Source: Cryptosporangium minutisporangium (GTDB lineage: Bacteria > Actinomycetota > Actinomycetes > Mycobacteriales > Cryptosporangiaceae). From it: a stretch of DNA of 64,000 nt. The notes below the pieces were generated by a model, which saw only the letters and a program-made list of their open reading frames with translations, searched no databases and was not told the origin of the DNA. Numbering within the stretch: the stretch's first letter is position 1; every line of letters begins with the position of its first letter. The stretch is taken from contig NZ_BAAAYN010000007.1 of assembly GCF_039536245.1 (NCBI RefSeq), positions 1-64,000 of the forward strand. The letters run 5' to 3'. Position numbers and translations under genes: made by a program. Of the stretch, positions 38,565 to 47,570 are shown piece by piece.

Positions 38565-40562
38565 TCAGCCGGTGATGACGTTGACCTCGGTGCCCGCCGC
38601 CACGACGCTGCCGGCCGGCGGGAACTGGAAGATCACCGTCGCGTCGTCGTCGTCCCGGCCGCCACGGCGAGACACTTTCAGCCCGGCCTCGCGGAGCTGG
38701 TCTCTGGCGTCGTCGAACTCCTGACCGGTCACGTCCGGGATCTCCACCTGCGACTGGCCCTGGGCGACCTTCAGCGTGACCTTGGTGTCGGAACTGACCT
38801 GGCCGGCCTTGGGACTCTGCTCGAGTACCTTTCCGGCCTGGTCCGGGTCGGTGTTCGACTCGTCGATCTGGATGTCGATCTGCAGATTGAGGTCGTTCAG
38901 CGTCTGTTCGGCCTCCTCGCGGGACTTGCCCTCGAGGTTCGGCAGCGTGACACCCTTGCCGCGGCTGAGGATGATCTTCACCTTCGAGCCGCGCTCGACC
39001 TTGCTGCCGAGCGGCGGCGAGGTCGTGATCAGCTTGTTCGATCCGATCTTGTCGCTGAAGTCGAAGTCCTCTTCGACCTGGAATCCGGCCTTCCTCAGCG
39101 CCGCGGTGACCTCACCCTTGCTCTTCCCCTTGAGCGTCGTCGGGATCAGGACGACGTCGGGACCCTTGGAGATCGTCACCGTGACGGTGCCGCCCTTGCG
39201 GATCCGGCCCTGGGGCGGCGGCGACTGGTCGAAGACCCGGCCGATCAGCTCCGTCTTGTGGAAGTCCGAGACGAACCGGATGTCCAGCCCGGCGGTCCGG
39301 GCCCGTGTCTTCGCGTCCTCTTGGTTCAGCTGGCTGAAATCGGGCGTCTCGGTGTACCGGCCGACGCCGAGGTACCAGCCAGTGCTGGCCGCGACGAGCG
39401 CGAGCACGACCGCGACGGCGATCATCGCGAGCTTGCGTTGCTGCCGGTTCAGGCGTCCCAGCGGACCGGGCAGCGCGGGCGCGTATCCGCCCGCCCGGTG
39501 ACTACCGCTCGGCGGCATGGCGCCACCGGGGATCGTCGCCGTCCCGCGGTGCTCACCGGCCCGGGGAACGACCTGGGTGTGCTGGCCGGGCGTCGACGGG
39601 ACCGGCACCGCTGCGGACGCGGTGACGGTGTTGGTCGGCGGACCGCTCTGCGGGTTGAGACCGGAGAGGATCCCCGTCCCCGACACGCTGCGGGTGCCGC
39701 GGCCCTCGATCTCGTCGCGCACCGCGCGCAACTCGTCGAGGAACGCCCCGGCGTCGGCCGGGCGGGCGTTCGGATCCCGGCGGGTCGCGCGCATCGTGAG
39801 CTCGTCCAGCGCGGGCGGGACCAGCGTCGCCCGGGACGACGGCGGCGGCACGTCCGCGTGGACGTGCTGGAACGCGATGTTCACCGACGAGTCGCCGCCG
39901 TACGGCACCGACCCGGTGAGCATCTCGAAGAGCATGATGCCGGCCGAGTACACGTCACTGCGCGTGCTGGCCTGGCCGTAGGTGATCTGCTCGGGTGAGA
40001 CGTAGGCGACCGTGCCCATCACCACACCGCGGGTGGACGTCGGGCCCACCGACGCCACCGCGCGAGCCAGCCCGAAGTCAGCGACCTTGACCGCGCGGCC
40101 GTCCGCGCCGATCAGGACGTTCTCCGGCTTCACGTCGCGGTGGACCATGCCGTGCCGGTGCGCCGCGGCGAGCGCGTCGAGCACCGGGTCGATGATCGCG
40201 AGCGCATCGGCGGCGGGAAGGCGTCCCCGCGCGACCAGCACCTCGCGCAGCGTCCGGCCCTGCACCTGCTCCATCACCAGGAACGCCAGGCCTTCGTGCA
40301 CACCCTGGTCGTAGACGGCGACGACGTGCGGGTGGCTCAGCGCCGCCGCGGATCGCGCCTCCTGGATGAAACGGTGCACGAACGACGGGTCGGCCGCATA
40401 GCCCGGATGCATGATCTTGACGGCGACGGTTCGTTCCAGGCGCTCGTCGACGGCGTCGTACACGGTCGCCATGCCGCCGCGCGCGATCCGCCCCCGAATT
40501 CGGTAGCGGCCTTCGAGCACGGTACCCACGAGGGGGTCGGCCAGCGTCCTGTCCACGGGCAT
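38565..40562 (-). CDS. pknL: PASTA-domain Ser/Thr protein kinase, PknL type
   Basis: 665 residues from ATG 40562. The kinase domain (about 20-280) is complete: GRIARGGMATVY glycine loop, VAVKIM lysine, HRDVKPENVLI catalytic loop, VADFGLA, and GTVAYVSPEQ activation segment. A Pro/Ser/Thr-rich linker leads to one membrane helix (LAMIAVAVVLALVAASTGWY, about 378-397). Four extracellular PASTA domains follow, with starts near FSQLNQ, VLIPTTLKGK, VTLPNLEGKS and VEIPDVTGQ. Similar kinases bind muropeptides or peptidoglycan. Divergent from an Rv2175c homologue, the known PknL partner and substrate in mycobacteria, which is why I name it PknL and not PknB. Confidence 0.9.
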   Translation of the reverse strand: MPVDRTLADPLVGTVLEGRYRIRGRIARGGMATVYDAVDERLERTVAVKIMHPGYAADPSFVHRFIQEARSAAALSHPHVVAVYDQGVHEGLAFLVMEQVQGRTLREVLVARGRLPAADALAIIDPVLDALAAAHRHGMVHRDVKPENVLIGADGRAVKVADFGLARAVASVGPTSTRGVVMGTVAYVSPEQITYGQASTRSDVYSAGIMLFEMLTGSVPYGGDSSVNIAFQHVHADVPPPSSRATLVPPALDELTMRATRRDPNARPADAGAFLDELRAVRDEIEGRGTRSVSGTGILSGLNPQSGPPTNTVTASAAVPVPSTPGQHTQVVPRAGEHRGTATIPGGAMPPSGSHRAGGYAPALPGPLGRLNRQQRKLAMIAVAVVLALVAASTGWYLGVGRYTETPDFSQLNQEDAKTRARTAGLDIRFVSDFHKTELIGRVFDQSPPPQGRIRKGGTVTVTISKGPDVVLIPTTLKGKSKGEVTAALRKAGFQVEEDFDFSDKIGSNKLITTSPPLGSKVERGSKVKIILSRGKGVTLPNLEGKSREEAEQTLNDLNLQIDIQIDESNTDPDQAGKVLEQSPKAGQVSSDTKVTLKVAQGQSQVEIPDVTGQEFDDARDQLREAGLKVSRRGGRDDDDATVIFQFPPAGSVVAAGTEVNVITG

Positions 40563-40739
40563 CAGTGTACGGAGAGACTGACAACGAGACAGCCGACCTG
40601 CCATGCCGGTGACCAGATCCCCGGTTCCCCTGCCGGAACACGGCTTTTGGTCATGATATGGCCGTGGAGCTTCATGCCGGGCACACGCATTTGGGCGACA
40701 AAAGGTTCGCGGGCAGGCCGCAACCGTCACCGAACTGAG

Positions 40740-41177
40740 ATGTCGTGGGATCGTAGGTCCGTGGAATCGCGTAATTACTCAACAGCGCAGCACCCGGCGG
40801 ATGCTGCCGAGCCGGAGATCGTCGGGCCGGAGACCTGGCTCACCGTCCCCGAGGCCGCCGAGCGCCTCGACGTCCGGGTGACCAGGGTGCACCAGATGGT
40901 GAAGAGCAACGCGCTGCTGGCGGTGCGCCGGGACGGCGTCTGGAAGCTCCCGGCCGACCTGGTGCCGGACCTGCGGTCAGCAGCCGGTCAGAAGTCCAAC
41001 CTGGCTCGGCACCTGGGCGGGGTGCTCACCGTGCTGCACGACGCCGGCTACTCGGCGGAGGCTGCCCTGCGCTGGCTCTACACCGCCGACCCGACGTTGC
41101 CCGAGGGGACGGCGGCCGCCGCGCTGCGGGAGCGGCCGACCGAGGTCAAGCGCCGCGCGCAGGCGCTGGGTTTCTGA
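40740..41177 (+). CDS. Rv2175c-type DNA-binding protein
   Basis: 145 residues from ATG 40740; a GTG at 40761 would give 138. Residues about 30-75 form a helix-turn-helix (TWLTVPEAAERLDVRVTRVHQMVKSNALLAVRRDGVWKLP). The C-terminal half is the Rv2175c-specific domain (LARHLGGVLTVLHDAGYSAEAALRWLYTADPTLPEGT...A). In M. tuberculosis, Rv2175c binds DNA and is phosphorylated by PknL on an N-terminal Thr, which lowers DNA binding. Here the flexible N-terminus contains a Thr in YSTAQHP. It is divergent from pknL with a 177-nt promoter region. Confidence 0.88.
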   Translation: MSWDRRSVESRNYSTAQHPADAAEPEIVGPETWLTVPEAAERLDVRVTRVHQMVKSNALLAVRRDGVWKLPADLVPDLRSAAGQKSNLARHLGGVLTVLHDAGYSAEAALRWLYTADPTLPEGTAAAALRERPTEVKRRAQALGF

Positions 41178-41181
41178 CTCC

Positions 41182-41514
41182 GTGCGGCACCTGAGCTACC
41201 TGGCGGTACTCGCGTTCTGCGTCGTCGGCTCCGGCTGGCTCGAGGTGGTGTTGCGGGTCCGCGTGTACCGCCGGTGGCAGCGGCTGCTGCTGGTGCTCGC
41301 ACCGACCGTGGTGATCTTCGTCCTCTGGGACCTGGCGGCGATCGCCGCCGGGCACTGGACGTTCGACCCCGAGCAGATGACCGGCATCCGGTTCGGGTCG
41401 CTACCGCTGGAGGAGCTGCTGTTCTTCGTCGTCGTGCCGATCGCGGCGATCCTCGCGTTCGAGGCGGTACGGACGGTGACCGGCTGGTCGGCCGGCGACG
41501 AGGACGAACAGTGA
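41182..41514 (+). CDS. crtYc: Lycopene cyclase domain subunit CrtYc
   Basis: 110 residues with three membrane helices. It carries the lycopene cyclase domain pattern: VRVYRRWQRLLLVLAPTVVIFVLWDLAAI, GHWTFDPEQMTGI, and LPLEELLFFVVVPIAAI with the conserved PxEE(L/F)LFF. In actinobacteria two such small proteins form a heterodimeric cyclase that closes beta or epsilon rings on lycopene. The start is GTG 41182, 5 nt after the previous stop. Its TGA overlaps the GTG of the second subunit (GTGA), so they are translated together. Confidence 0.92.
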   Translation: MRHLSYLAVLAFCVVGSGWLEVVLRVRVYRRWQRLLLVLAPTVVIFVLWDLAAIAAGHWTFDPEQMTGIRFGSLPLEELLFFVVVPIAAILAFEAVRTVTGWSAGDEDEQ

Positions 41515-41897
41515 CCTACACCCAAGCCGCGGTCCTCGGGGTCGTCGTCGCGCTCGTCGTCGACCTGTTCGGGTGGCGGACCCGGCTGGTCACCCGGCGG
41601 GTGTGGTGGGTGGCCTACGCGATCGTCGTGTTCTTCCAGCTGCTGACGAACGGGTTCCTGACCGGGCGTCGGATCGTGCGGTACGACCCGGACGCGATCC
41701 TCGGCGACGGCGGCCCGCAGTTCTTCGGCGACGGCCGGATCGTCTACGCGCCGGTCGAGGACCTGCTGTTCGGGTTCGCGCTGGTGCTGTTCGCGGTGTC
41801 CACCTGGGTCCGGCTCGGCCGCAGCCGGATCAGCGGCGGGCCCGGACCGCGCGGACGAGTGCGGGAACCGCGACCGCGGCCCGGCGGACGTCGCTGA
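41511..41897 (+). CDS. crtYd: Lycopene cyclase domain subunit CrtYd
   Basis: 128 residues with three membrane helices. Conserved residues: VVDLFGWRTRLVTRRVWWVAYAIVVFFQLLTNGFLTG, RIVRYDPDAILG and YAPVEDLLFGFALVLF (PVEDLLF is the second cyclase motif). It is the partner of CrtYc. The C-terminal 20 or so residues (Gly/Arg/Pro-rich) extend past the family end. They lie antisense to the last codons of the convergent crtB gene, a 68-nt overlap of coding regions. Confidence 0.9.
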   Translation: MTYTQAAVLGVVVALVVDLFGWRTRLVTRRVWWVAYAIVVFFQLLTNGFLTGRRIVRYDPDAILGDGGPQFFGDGRIVYAPVEDLLFGFALVLFAVSTWVRLGRSRISGGPGPRGRVREPRPRPGGRR

Positions 41898-42747
41898 CTG
41901 CGACCCGGCGGTCGAGCACCCGGTAGTCGGCCCGCTCGACGGCGTCGAGGATGCCGCCGTAGAGCCGGAACGCGGTTTTCATGCATTCTTGGCTCGCCGG
42001 GTGGAGCAGCCGGAATCCCGGCCACGCGGCCCGGTAGATCTCCCGGCAGCGGGCCACCTCGAACGCCAGCAGTCGGCGGATCGGTCCGTCCACCACGCCG
42101 CGCGCGAGGTGCTCCCGGTCGACGCCGAACAGAGCCAAGTCCTCGATCGGCAGGTAGATCCGGCCGCGCCGGAGGTCCTCGCCGACGTCCCGGATGAAGT
42201 TCGCCAGCTGGAACGCCACCCCCAGGTCGTGCGCGTACGGCTCGACCACCGCCCGCGGCACGCCGGGGTGCTCCAGGATCGGCACCATCTGCAGGCCGAT
42301 CACCGCCGCCGAGCCGTAGACGTACGTCATCAGGTCGTCGTAGGTGGCGTACTCGGTAACGGTCAGGTCCATCCGCATCGACGCCAGGAACGCCTCGACG
42401 TAGCGGACGTCGATGTCCCACCGCCGAACCGTGTCGACCAGCGCGCGGGTGATCGGGTGGTCGGAATCGCCGGCCTTCAGATCGGCCAGGACCTGGGCAG
42501 CGAAGTCGTCGAGCTCCGCCGCCTTCTCCTCGTCGGATTGGGTGGACGCGAGGTCGTCGACGATCTCGTCGGCGTAGCGGGCGAAGCCGTAGAGCGCCTG
42601 GACGTGCGGTCGCTTCGCCGGCGGTAGCAGGAGCGTCGCGAGGTGGTACGTCTTTCCGTGCTCGGCCAGGAGCGCGCGGCAGGCCGTGTAGGAAGCGCGC
42701 AGGGCCGGGTCGGTGATGCCGGCGGCGTCCAGTTCGCGAGCGCTCAT
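41830..42747 (-). CDS. crtB: Phytoene synthase
   Basis: 305 residues, squalene/phytoene synthase family. The first aspartate-rich motif is in YGFARYADEIVDD, and the second in GVAFQLANFIRDVGEDLRRGRIYLP. The enzyme joins two GGPP molecules into phytoene, the first C40 carotenoid. Its ATG overlaps the stop of the upstream mannosyltransferase gene (ATGA), and that gene follows crtI, so the three genes form one translationally coupled unit. Confidence 0.94.
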   Translation of the reverse strand: MSARELDAAGITDPALRASYTACRALLAEHGKTYHLATLLLPPAKRPHVQALYGFARYADEIVDDLASTQSDEEKAAELDDFAAQVLADLKAGDSDHPITRALVDTVRRWDIDVRYVEAFLASMRMDLTVTEYATYDDLMTYVYGSAAVIGLQMVPILEHPGVPRAVVEPYAHDLGVAFQLANFIRDVGEDLRRGRIYLPIEDLALFGVDREHLARGVVDGPIRRLLAFEVARCREIYRAAWPGFRLLHPASQECMKTAFRLYGGILDAVERADYRVLDRRVAVSDVRRAAVAVPALVRAVRARR

Positions 42748-44285
42748 GTCAGGAGTTCCTTCCGGGACCGGCGGACGCCGTAGACGATCGCCGATGCGGT
42801 CGCGACGAGGACAAGGATCGTGCCCGGCACCACCGTGGCGCGGGCCAGGTTGTAACCGTCCGGCAGGATCAGGAAGCACAGCGCGCCGGAGGCCACGGCG
42901 TACGCGGTCGTCCATCGGTTGCCGACGGCGGCCAGCGGCACCGCCGCCCAGAGCAGGTACCACGGGTGGAACGCCTCACCGAGCACGCCGACCAGCACCA
43001 GAGCCGCCGCGCAGGCCGCCAGCACCCGCTGTCCGTACGGCCGCGCGTCCGGCGTCGGTGCGGGTTTCCGGACGCGCCACCAGAGCACGACGAGAATTAC
43101 CACGGCGACCGCGGTCCCGACCAGGCGCGCGGCCTCCAGCATCGCGTCGTCGCGGTCGGTGAACCACCCGGCCGCCAGGCCCCACGCCGTCGGGATCGAC
43201 GTCCACTGGACGCTGATCCCGCCGGTCACCGACAGCGCGTGGACGAATCCCGGGCCGACGCCCGCGACCAGGCACGAAGCGGCCAACGTCAGCAGCGCCG
43301 CCCCGACCGCGACGGCCCCGACCTGCACCAGCCGCAGCCAGCGGCGCCACTCGGTCGCGGCAGGCAGACCCGCGGCGACCAGGACGACGACGAACGGCAG
43401 CGCGACGACCGCGGAGAGCTTGACAGCGGCGGCCAGCCCGGCGAGCGCGCCGGCACCTGCCCCGACGGCCAGCACGCGGGAGGTCGGGCCGACGGCTCGG
43501 ACCGCGACGAGCAGGGTGGCGGCGAGCAGCGGCAGCATCAGGGCCTCGTTGTGGCCGGCGGAGACCAGCTGGGTGAGCAGCAACGGGTTGGCAATCACCA
43601 GCCACTGCGCGCCGGCGGCCGGGACGCCGTACGCGGTGGCCAGCCGGGGGACGAGCAATGCGAGCGCGACGACGCCGAGCACTGCCAGAGCGCGCAGCGC
43701 GAGGACCGCGACGATGAGGTTTCCGTCCGCGGCCTCGGCGATCCGGCTGCTGAAGAACAGGAACAGCGGTCCGTACGGCGCCGGCGTGTCCGCCCACGTC
43801 GGCGAGATCGACGTCAGCCAGTCGACACCGGGCCCGTCGGTGATCGCGGACGGACCGACGTCGTACGGGTCGAACCCCTGGCCCAGCACCAACCCCTGCG
43901 TGGCGTAGATGTAGAGGTCCCGGCTGAACATCGGCGGGGCCAGCGCCAGCGGAACGGCCCACAGCGCGGCCGTTCGAGTGACCCAGGACACCTCGCGCGC
44001 GGTCCGCGTCCGCCACCACGCGAACACCAGCAATCCGATCCCGACCATGGCCAGCGCGATGCAGACGCCGGGACCGGCGCCGTGCCGCAGGATGCGCAGC
44101 ACCGGAGCGTCGGACAGCGGATCGGGACGCGGCAGCACGCCGGCGCCGAGACCACCGACCGCGATCAGCACCGACCCGCCGAACCCGAGCCACCGAGCCC
44201 GGGTGAGCGGGTCGTGCGCCGGGGAAACGTCGGTCGTGGTGGCGGACGGCGAAGACACGGCCACCATGCTCGCACGCGTATTCAC
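42744..44285 (-). CDS. Polyprenol-phosphomannose-dependent mannosyltransferase-like GT-C protein
   Basis: 513 residues with 12 or more membrane segments. GT-C features: an acidic first loop (PPMFSRDLYIYATQGLVLGQGFDPYDVGPS), TPAPYGPLFLFFS and SAGHNEALMLPLLA. These match the actinobacterial alpha-1,6-mannosyltransferases MptA/MptB that use polyprenyl-phosphate mannose for lipomannan synthesis. In M. tuberculosis mptA lies in the same neighbourhood as pknL and Rv2175c. Here the gene is embedded between crtI (5-nt gap) and crtB (ATGA overlap), so glycosylation of a carotenoid cannot be excluded. GTG 44285 is preferred to ATG 44267 because GGAAC lies upstream. Confidence 0.82.
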   Translation of the reverse strand: MNTRASMVAVSSPSATTTDVSPAHDPLTRARWLGFGGSVLIAVGGLGAGVLPRPDPLSDAPVLRILRHGAGPGVCIALAMVGIGLLVFAWWRTRTAREVSWVTRTAALWAVPLALAPPMFSRDLYIYATQGLVLGQGFDPYDVGPSAITDGPGVDWLTSISPTWADTPAPYGPLFLFFSSRIAEAADGNLIVAVLALRALAVLGVVALALLVPRLATAYGVPAAGAQWLVIANPLLLTQLVSAGHNEALMLPLLAATLLVAVRAVGPTSRVLAVGAGAGALAGLAAAVKLSAVVALPFVVVLVAAGLPAATEWRRWLRLVQVGAVAVGAALLTLAASCLVAGVGPGFVHALSVTGGISVQWTSIPTAWGLAAGWFTDRDDAMLEAARLVGTAVAVVILVVLWWRVRKPAPTPDARPYGQRVLAACAAALVLVGVLGEAFHPWYLLWAAVPLAAVGNRWTTAYAVASGALCFLILPDGYNLARATVVPGTILVLVATASAIVYGVRRSRKELLT

Positions 44286-44289
44286 CGGG

Positions 44290-45789
44290 TCAGTTCCGGC
44301 CGGTGATCCGTTCGGCGGCGAGCTTCCCGGAGATCAGCACCATCGGCACCCCGACGCCTGGCTGCGTGCCCGACCCGGTGAACACCACGTTCTCCAGCCC
44401 CGGGGCCAGGTTCGACGGCCGGAACGGACCGGTCTGGCCGAACGTGTGGGCGGCCGCGAACGGAGCGCCCATGGCCAGCCCGGACGCCTGCCAGTCGGCG
44501 GGCGTGACCACTCGCTCCACCTCGATGCCGTCGCCGAACCCGACGTACCCGCGCTGCTCCAGCACCGCGACGATCTCGTCCCGGTACCGCGGGCCGACCA
44601 CCGACCAGTCGATCGGGGCACCGGCATGAGGCGTCGGCGCGAGCACGTAGTACGTCTGCCGGCCGGACGGAGCCAGCGACGGGTCGGAGAGCGTCGGATT
44701 GCACACCAGGAGCGACGGGTCGCTCATCAGTTCCTGACGGTCGATCAGCTCGGTGAACGTCCTCTTCCAGGCGCGTCCGAAGTGGATGTTGTGGTGCGCG
44801 GTCTTGGTGTACGCGGCGGACGAGCCGACGTGCATCAGGAAGCACGAGGGGGAGTAGCGCAGCGAGCGGAGCCGGCGCGGGGCGACCGACGGCGGCAGCA
44901 GGTCGCGGTAGGCGACCGGGAGATCGGGGTTCAGGACGACGGCGTCCGCCGGGATGCGCTCGCCGTGGCTGGTGCGGACGCCGATCGCGCGGCCGTTCTT
45001 GATCTCGACGTTCGTCACGGTGGTGCCGTAGTGAATCCGCGCGCCGTGCTTCTCGGCGGCTCCGGCCAGTGCGGTCGGCACCGCGTGGATGCCGCCGCGC
45101 GGGAAGAAGACGCCGGCGACCGAATCCATGTAGGCGATCACCGCGTAGATCGCGAGCGCCTGGAACGGGGAGACTCCGGCGTACATCGCCTGGAAGCTGA
45201 AAACGCGCTGGGTGCGGGGGTCCTTGAGGTACTGGCCGACCTTGGGCGCGAGCCGCCGGAAGCCACCGAGAGCGAGTAGGCGAGCGACGCCGGGCCCGAC
45301 CAGGTCGAGCGGTGAGTCGAGGTTCCGGTCGATGAAGTCGTCCATCTCGGCGCGGTAGAGCGCGGAGACGAAGTCGACGAACATCCGGTACCCGGCCGCC
45401 TCGCGGGGCCCGCAGACCGCGGAGATCTCGGCGGCCATGCGCTCGGTGTCGGGGTGGACGTCCAACGTCGAGCCGTCCGGGTAGAACGCTCGGTACAGCG
45501 GGCTGACCGGGTCCATCGTCAGCCAGTCGTCCATCCGCTCGCCGACGGCGCCGAACGCGTCCGCGATGAGGTCCGGCATCGTGAGCACGGTCGGACCGGT
45601 GTCGAACTGGTACCCGTCGACGCTCAGCCGTCCGGCCCGCCCGCCCGGGACGGGTTCCCGCTCGACGATCGTGACCTGGCGGCCCGCTCCGAGCAGGCGC
45701 AGCGCGCACGACAAACCGGCGAGACCGGCTCCGACGACGACGACGTGATCGGTGGGGCCCGATACCTGTTTCACAGAGTTCGTGCGCAC
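44290..45789 (-). CDS. crtI: Phytoene desaturase
   Basis: 499 residues. The dinucleotide-binding motif VVVVGAGLAGLSCALRL is near the N-terminus, followed by EPVPGGRAGRLSVDGYQFDTGPTVLTMP. The C-terminal CrtI signature is NVVFTGSGTQPGVGVPMVLISGKLAAERI. The FAD enzyme converts phytoene to lycopene or neurosporene. Start is uncertain between GTG 45789 and GTG 45774. It heads the crtI-mannosyltransferase-crtB unit. Confidence 0.94.
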   Translation of the reverse strand: MRTNSVKQVSGPTDHVVVVGAGLAGLSCALRLLGAGRQVTIVEREPVPGGRAGRLSVDGYQFDTGPTVLTMPDLIADAFGAVGERMDDWLTMDPVSPLYRAFYPDGSTLDVHPDTERMAAEISAVCGPREAAGYRMFVDFVSALYRAEMDDFIDRNLDSPLDLVGPGVARLLALGGFRRLAPKVGQYLKDPRTQRVFSFQAMYAGVSPFQALAIYAVIAYMDSVAGVFFPRGGIHAVPTALAGAAEKHGARIHYGTTVTNVEIKNGRAIGVRTSHGERIPADAVVLNPDLPVAYRDLLPPSVAPRRLRSLRYSPSCFLMHVGSSAAYTKTAHHNIHFGRAWKRTFTELIDRQELMSDPSLLVCNPTLSDPSLAPSGRQTYYVLAPTPHAGAPIDWSVVGPRYRDEIVAVLEQRGYVGFGDGIEVERVVTPADWQASGLAMGAPFAAAHTFGQTGPFRPSNLAPGLENVVFTGSGTQPGVGVPMVLISGKLAAERITGRN

Positions 45790-45917
45790 GTCACGAACGG
45801 TAGGGCAGTTGGGGCGCCACGGCATTTCGAGCCGTCGGGGTGCGCCGTCATTGCGGGCCCACCCCCGTGGCCATCCTACTCAAATCGGGCGTGGGGCCGG
45901 GAGCGTCGTCCACAGGG

Positions 45918-47345
45918 TCAGACCCGCTGCCACGCCGCCGCGCCACCGAGCGTGCACGGGTTGGTGCCGGTCGCCGCGAGCAGGTACCAGGCTGTCGTCC
46001 CCACGTGCCGGTAGGGGTAGTACCCGCTGTCACCGACCCCGCTGTGCAGCGGGCTGGTAGCCGCGATGATCCCCTCGCCGTTCGGCAGCGGCTTCGACCC
46101 GGCGGTCTCCCGCCTCCCCAGCCGGCTCTGCACCTCGGCCAGCGTGTTCAGCCGGGCGTGCGCGGCCTCCAGATCGCCGACGCGTCCGCGCGTGAGCAGC
46201 GCGGACGCCAGCTGCGCCGTGCCCTCCAGCCAGACCGCGTCCGGGTCCGGGAACCGAAGCCCCGGCTCGATCCGCACGTTCGGATCGACCAGGCGACTCC
46301 GGTCGGAGAACGTCACGCCGCTGACCGTGACGCCGACCGGAAGCGAGCTGTGGATCCGCTCCGCGGTGTCGGTGACGGTCAGCTCGTTGACGACGTAGTC
46401 GAGGGCGGCGTCCTCGGCCGGGCGCGGGCTGCGGTGCAGCGCGAGGACCGTGGTGGTCTGGGCCGCGGTGGTCACCGGGAAGCGCGCGACGACGATGCCG
46501 TCGTCCGAGCCACACGCGTAGAACCCGCCGTCCTCCTGCCACATCCGATGGACGAACGCGGCGGCCTTGGTGCGGCGCTCCAGCCAGATCTCCTCGCCGG
46601 TCAACGTCGCGAGTTGGCCGAAGAACGCGGCGAGCACCGCGTTGTGGGCCGTATCGGTGCGGATCAACGGCGTGCCGGCCCGGCTGACACCGGCGCGGTA
46701 GCCACCGAGCGCCTGGTTGGTGCCGCAGGTGGTGGCCACCCAGTTGCCCAGCCGGGTCGCGGCCGTGAGGAACGCCGGATTCAGGCCCCGGCGAGCCAGC
46801 GCGACCAGGGCCAGACCCGCCCACGCCTGGTCACCGGTGTAGCTGGCGCTGTGGTCGAAGACGTTGCCGGCGTTCACCAGACCGTCCGGCTGGACGAAAC
46901 CGTTGGGCTGCACGACGCCGTTCCGCTCGTACGGGCCGACCGTGTACGACTGGCGCAGCCGACCGTCCCGATAGCCGGGGTCGTGGTCCTGCGCGAACCG
47001 GAGCGACTCGCCGATGACCCGGGCGCGCTCCACCGAGGCGGCCGAGCCCTCGGCCAGGTAGGCGAGCGCGGCGAGGGCAGCGTCGTAGGTGTAGGCCGTG
47101 CCGTGCAGTCCGACCTGGTCGGCGTAGGACTGGGGGAGCCGGAGCATGCCGTACGCGGGGTAGTGCACGTCCATCGCCGCGTTCAAGAACCGGTAGCCGG
47201 CCCGCACGGCGGGGTGGCTGACGACGCCGACCCGCGGTGCGGCGGCCGCAGCCGTCCCCAGGCCGGACGCGCCGACCGCGAGCGTGCCCACGAGCGCCGC
47301 GCCGCCGGCGAGCACCCCCCGCCGCGTGATCGCTCGGGATGCCAC
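45918..47345 (-). CDS. Tat-exported alpha/alpha-toroid protein of unknown activity
   Basis: 475 residues from GTG 47345 (GAGG 6 nt upstream). The twin-arginine signal is ITRRGVLAGGAALVGTLAVG, followed by an Ala-rich cleavage region, so it is exported folded. The mature part has repeated helical hairpins with Trp/Tyr/His-rich turns (AYTYDAALAALAYLAEG, FDHSASYTGDQAWAGLALVAL, DPDAVWLEGTAQLASALL, SGYYPYRHVGTTAWYLLAA). This pattern fits a six-hairpin glycosidase-like barrel acting on polysaccharide. No family could be named. Confidence 0.7.
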   Translation of the reverse strand: MASRAITRRGVLAGGAALVGTLAVGASGLGTAAAAAPRVGVVSHPAVRAGYRFLNAAMDVHYPAYGMLRLPQSYADQVGLHGTAYTYDAALAALAYLAEGSAASVERARVIGESLRFAQDHDPGYRDGRLRQSYTVGPYERNGVVQPNGFVQPDGLVNAGNVFDHSASYTGDQAWAGLALVALARRGLNPAFLTAATRLGNWVATTCGTNQALGGYRAGVSRAGTPLIRTDTAHNAVLAAFFGQLATLTGEEIWLERRTKAAAFVHRMWQEDGGFYACGSDDGIVVARFPVTTAAQTTTVLALHRSPRPAEDAALDYVVNELTVTDTAERIHSSLPVGVTVSGVTFSDRSRLVDPNVRIEPGLRFPDPDAVWLEGTAQLASALLTRGRVGDLEAAHARLNTLAEVQSRLGRRETAGSKPLPNGEGIIAATSPLHSGVGDSGYYPYRHVGTTAWYLLAATGTNPCTLGGAAAWQRV

Positions 47346-47570
47346 TGCTGCCTCGCCGTAACCGGCCACCGTCCTGCCCCCGTGTGAGTTCGAGCGCGAC
47401 CTCACCGCCGCGACCTGGGCTCATTGCGCACCGTCACGGTTGCAATCTGCGCCGACACGCCGGACCGTCGCCGGATCGAGGCCCACGCCGGACGGAGGCC
47501 GGACGAGCATTGTGCGTTCCGGCCACCTATAGGTCGCCGAAATGCACACTGCTCAGGGCACAGCAGGGGA

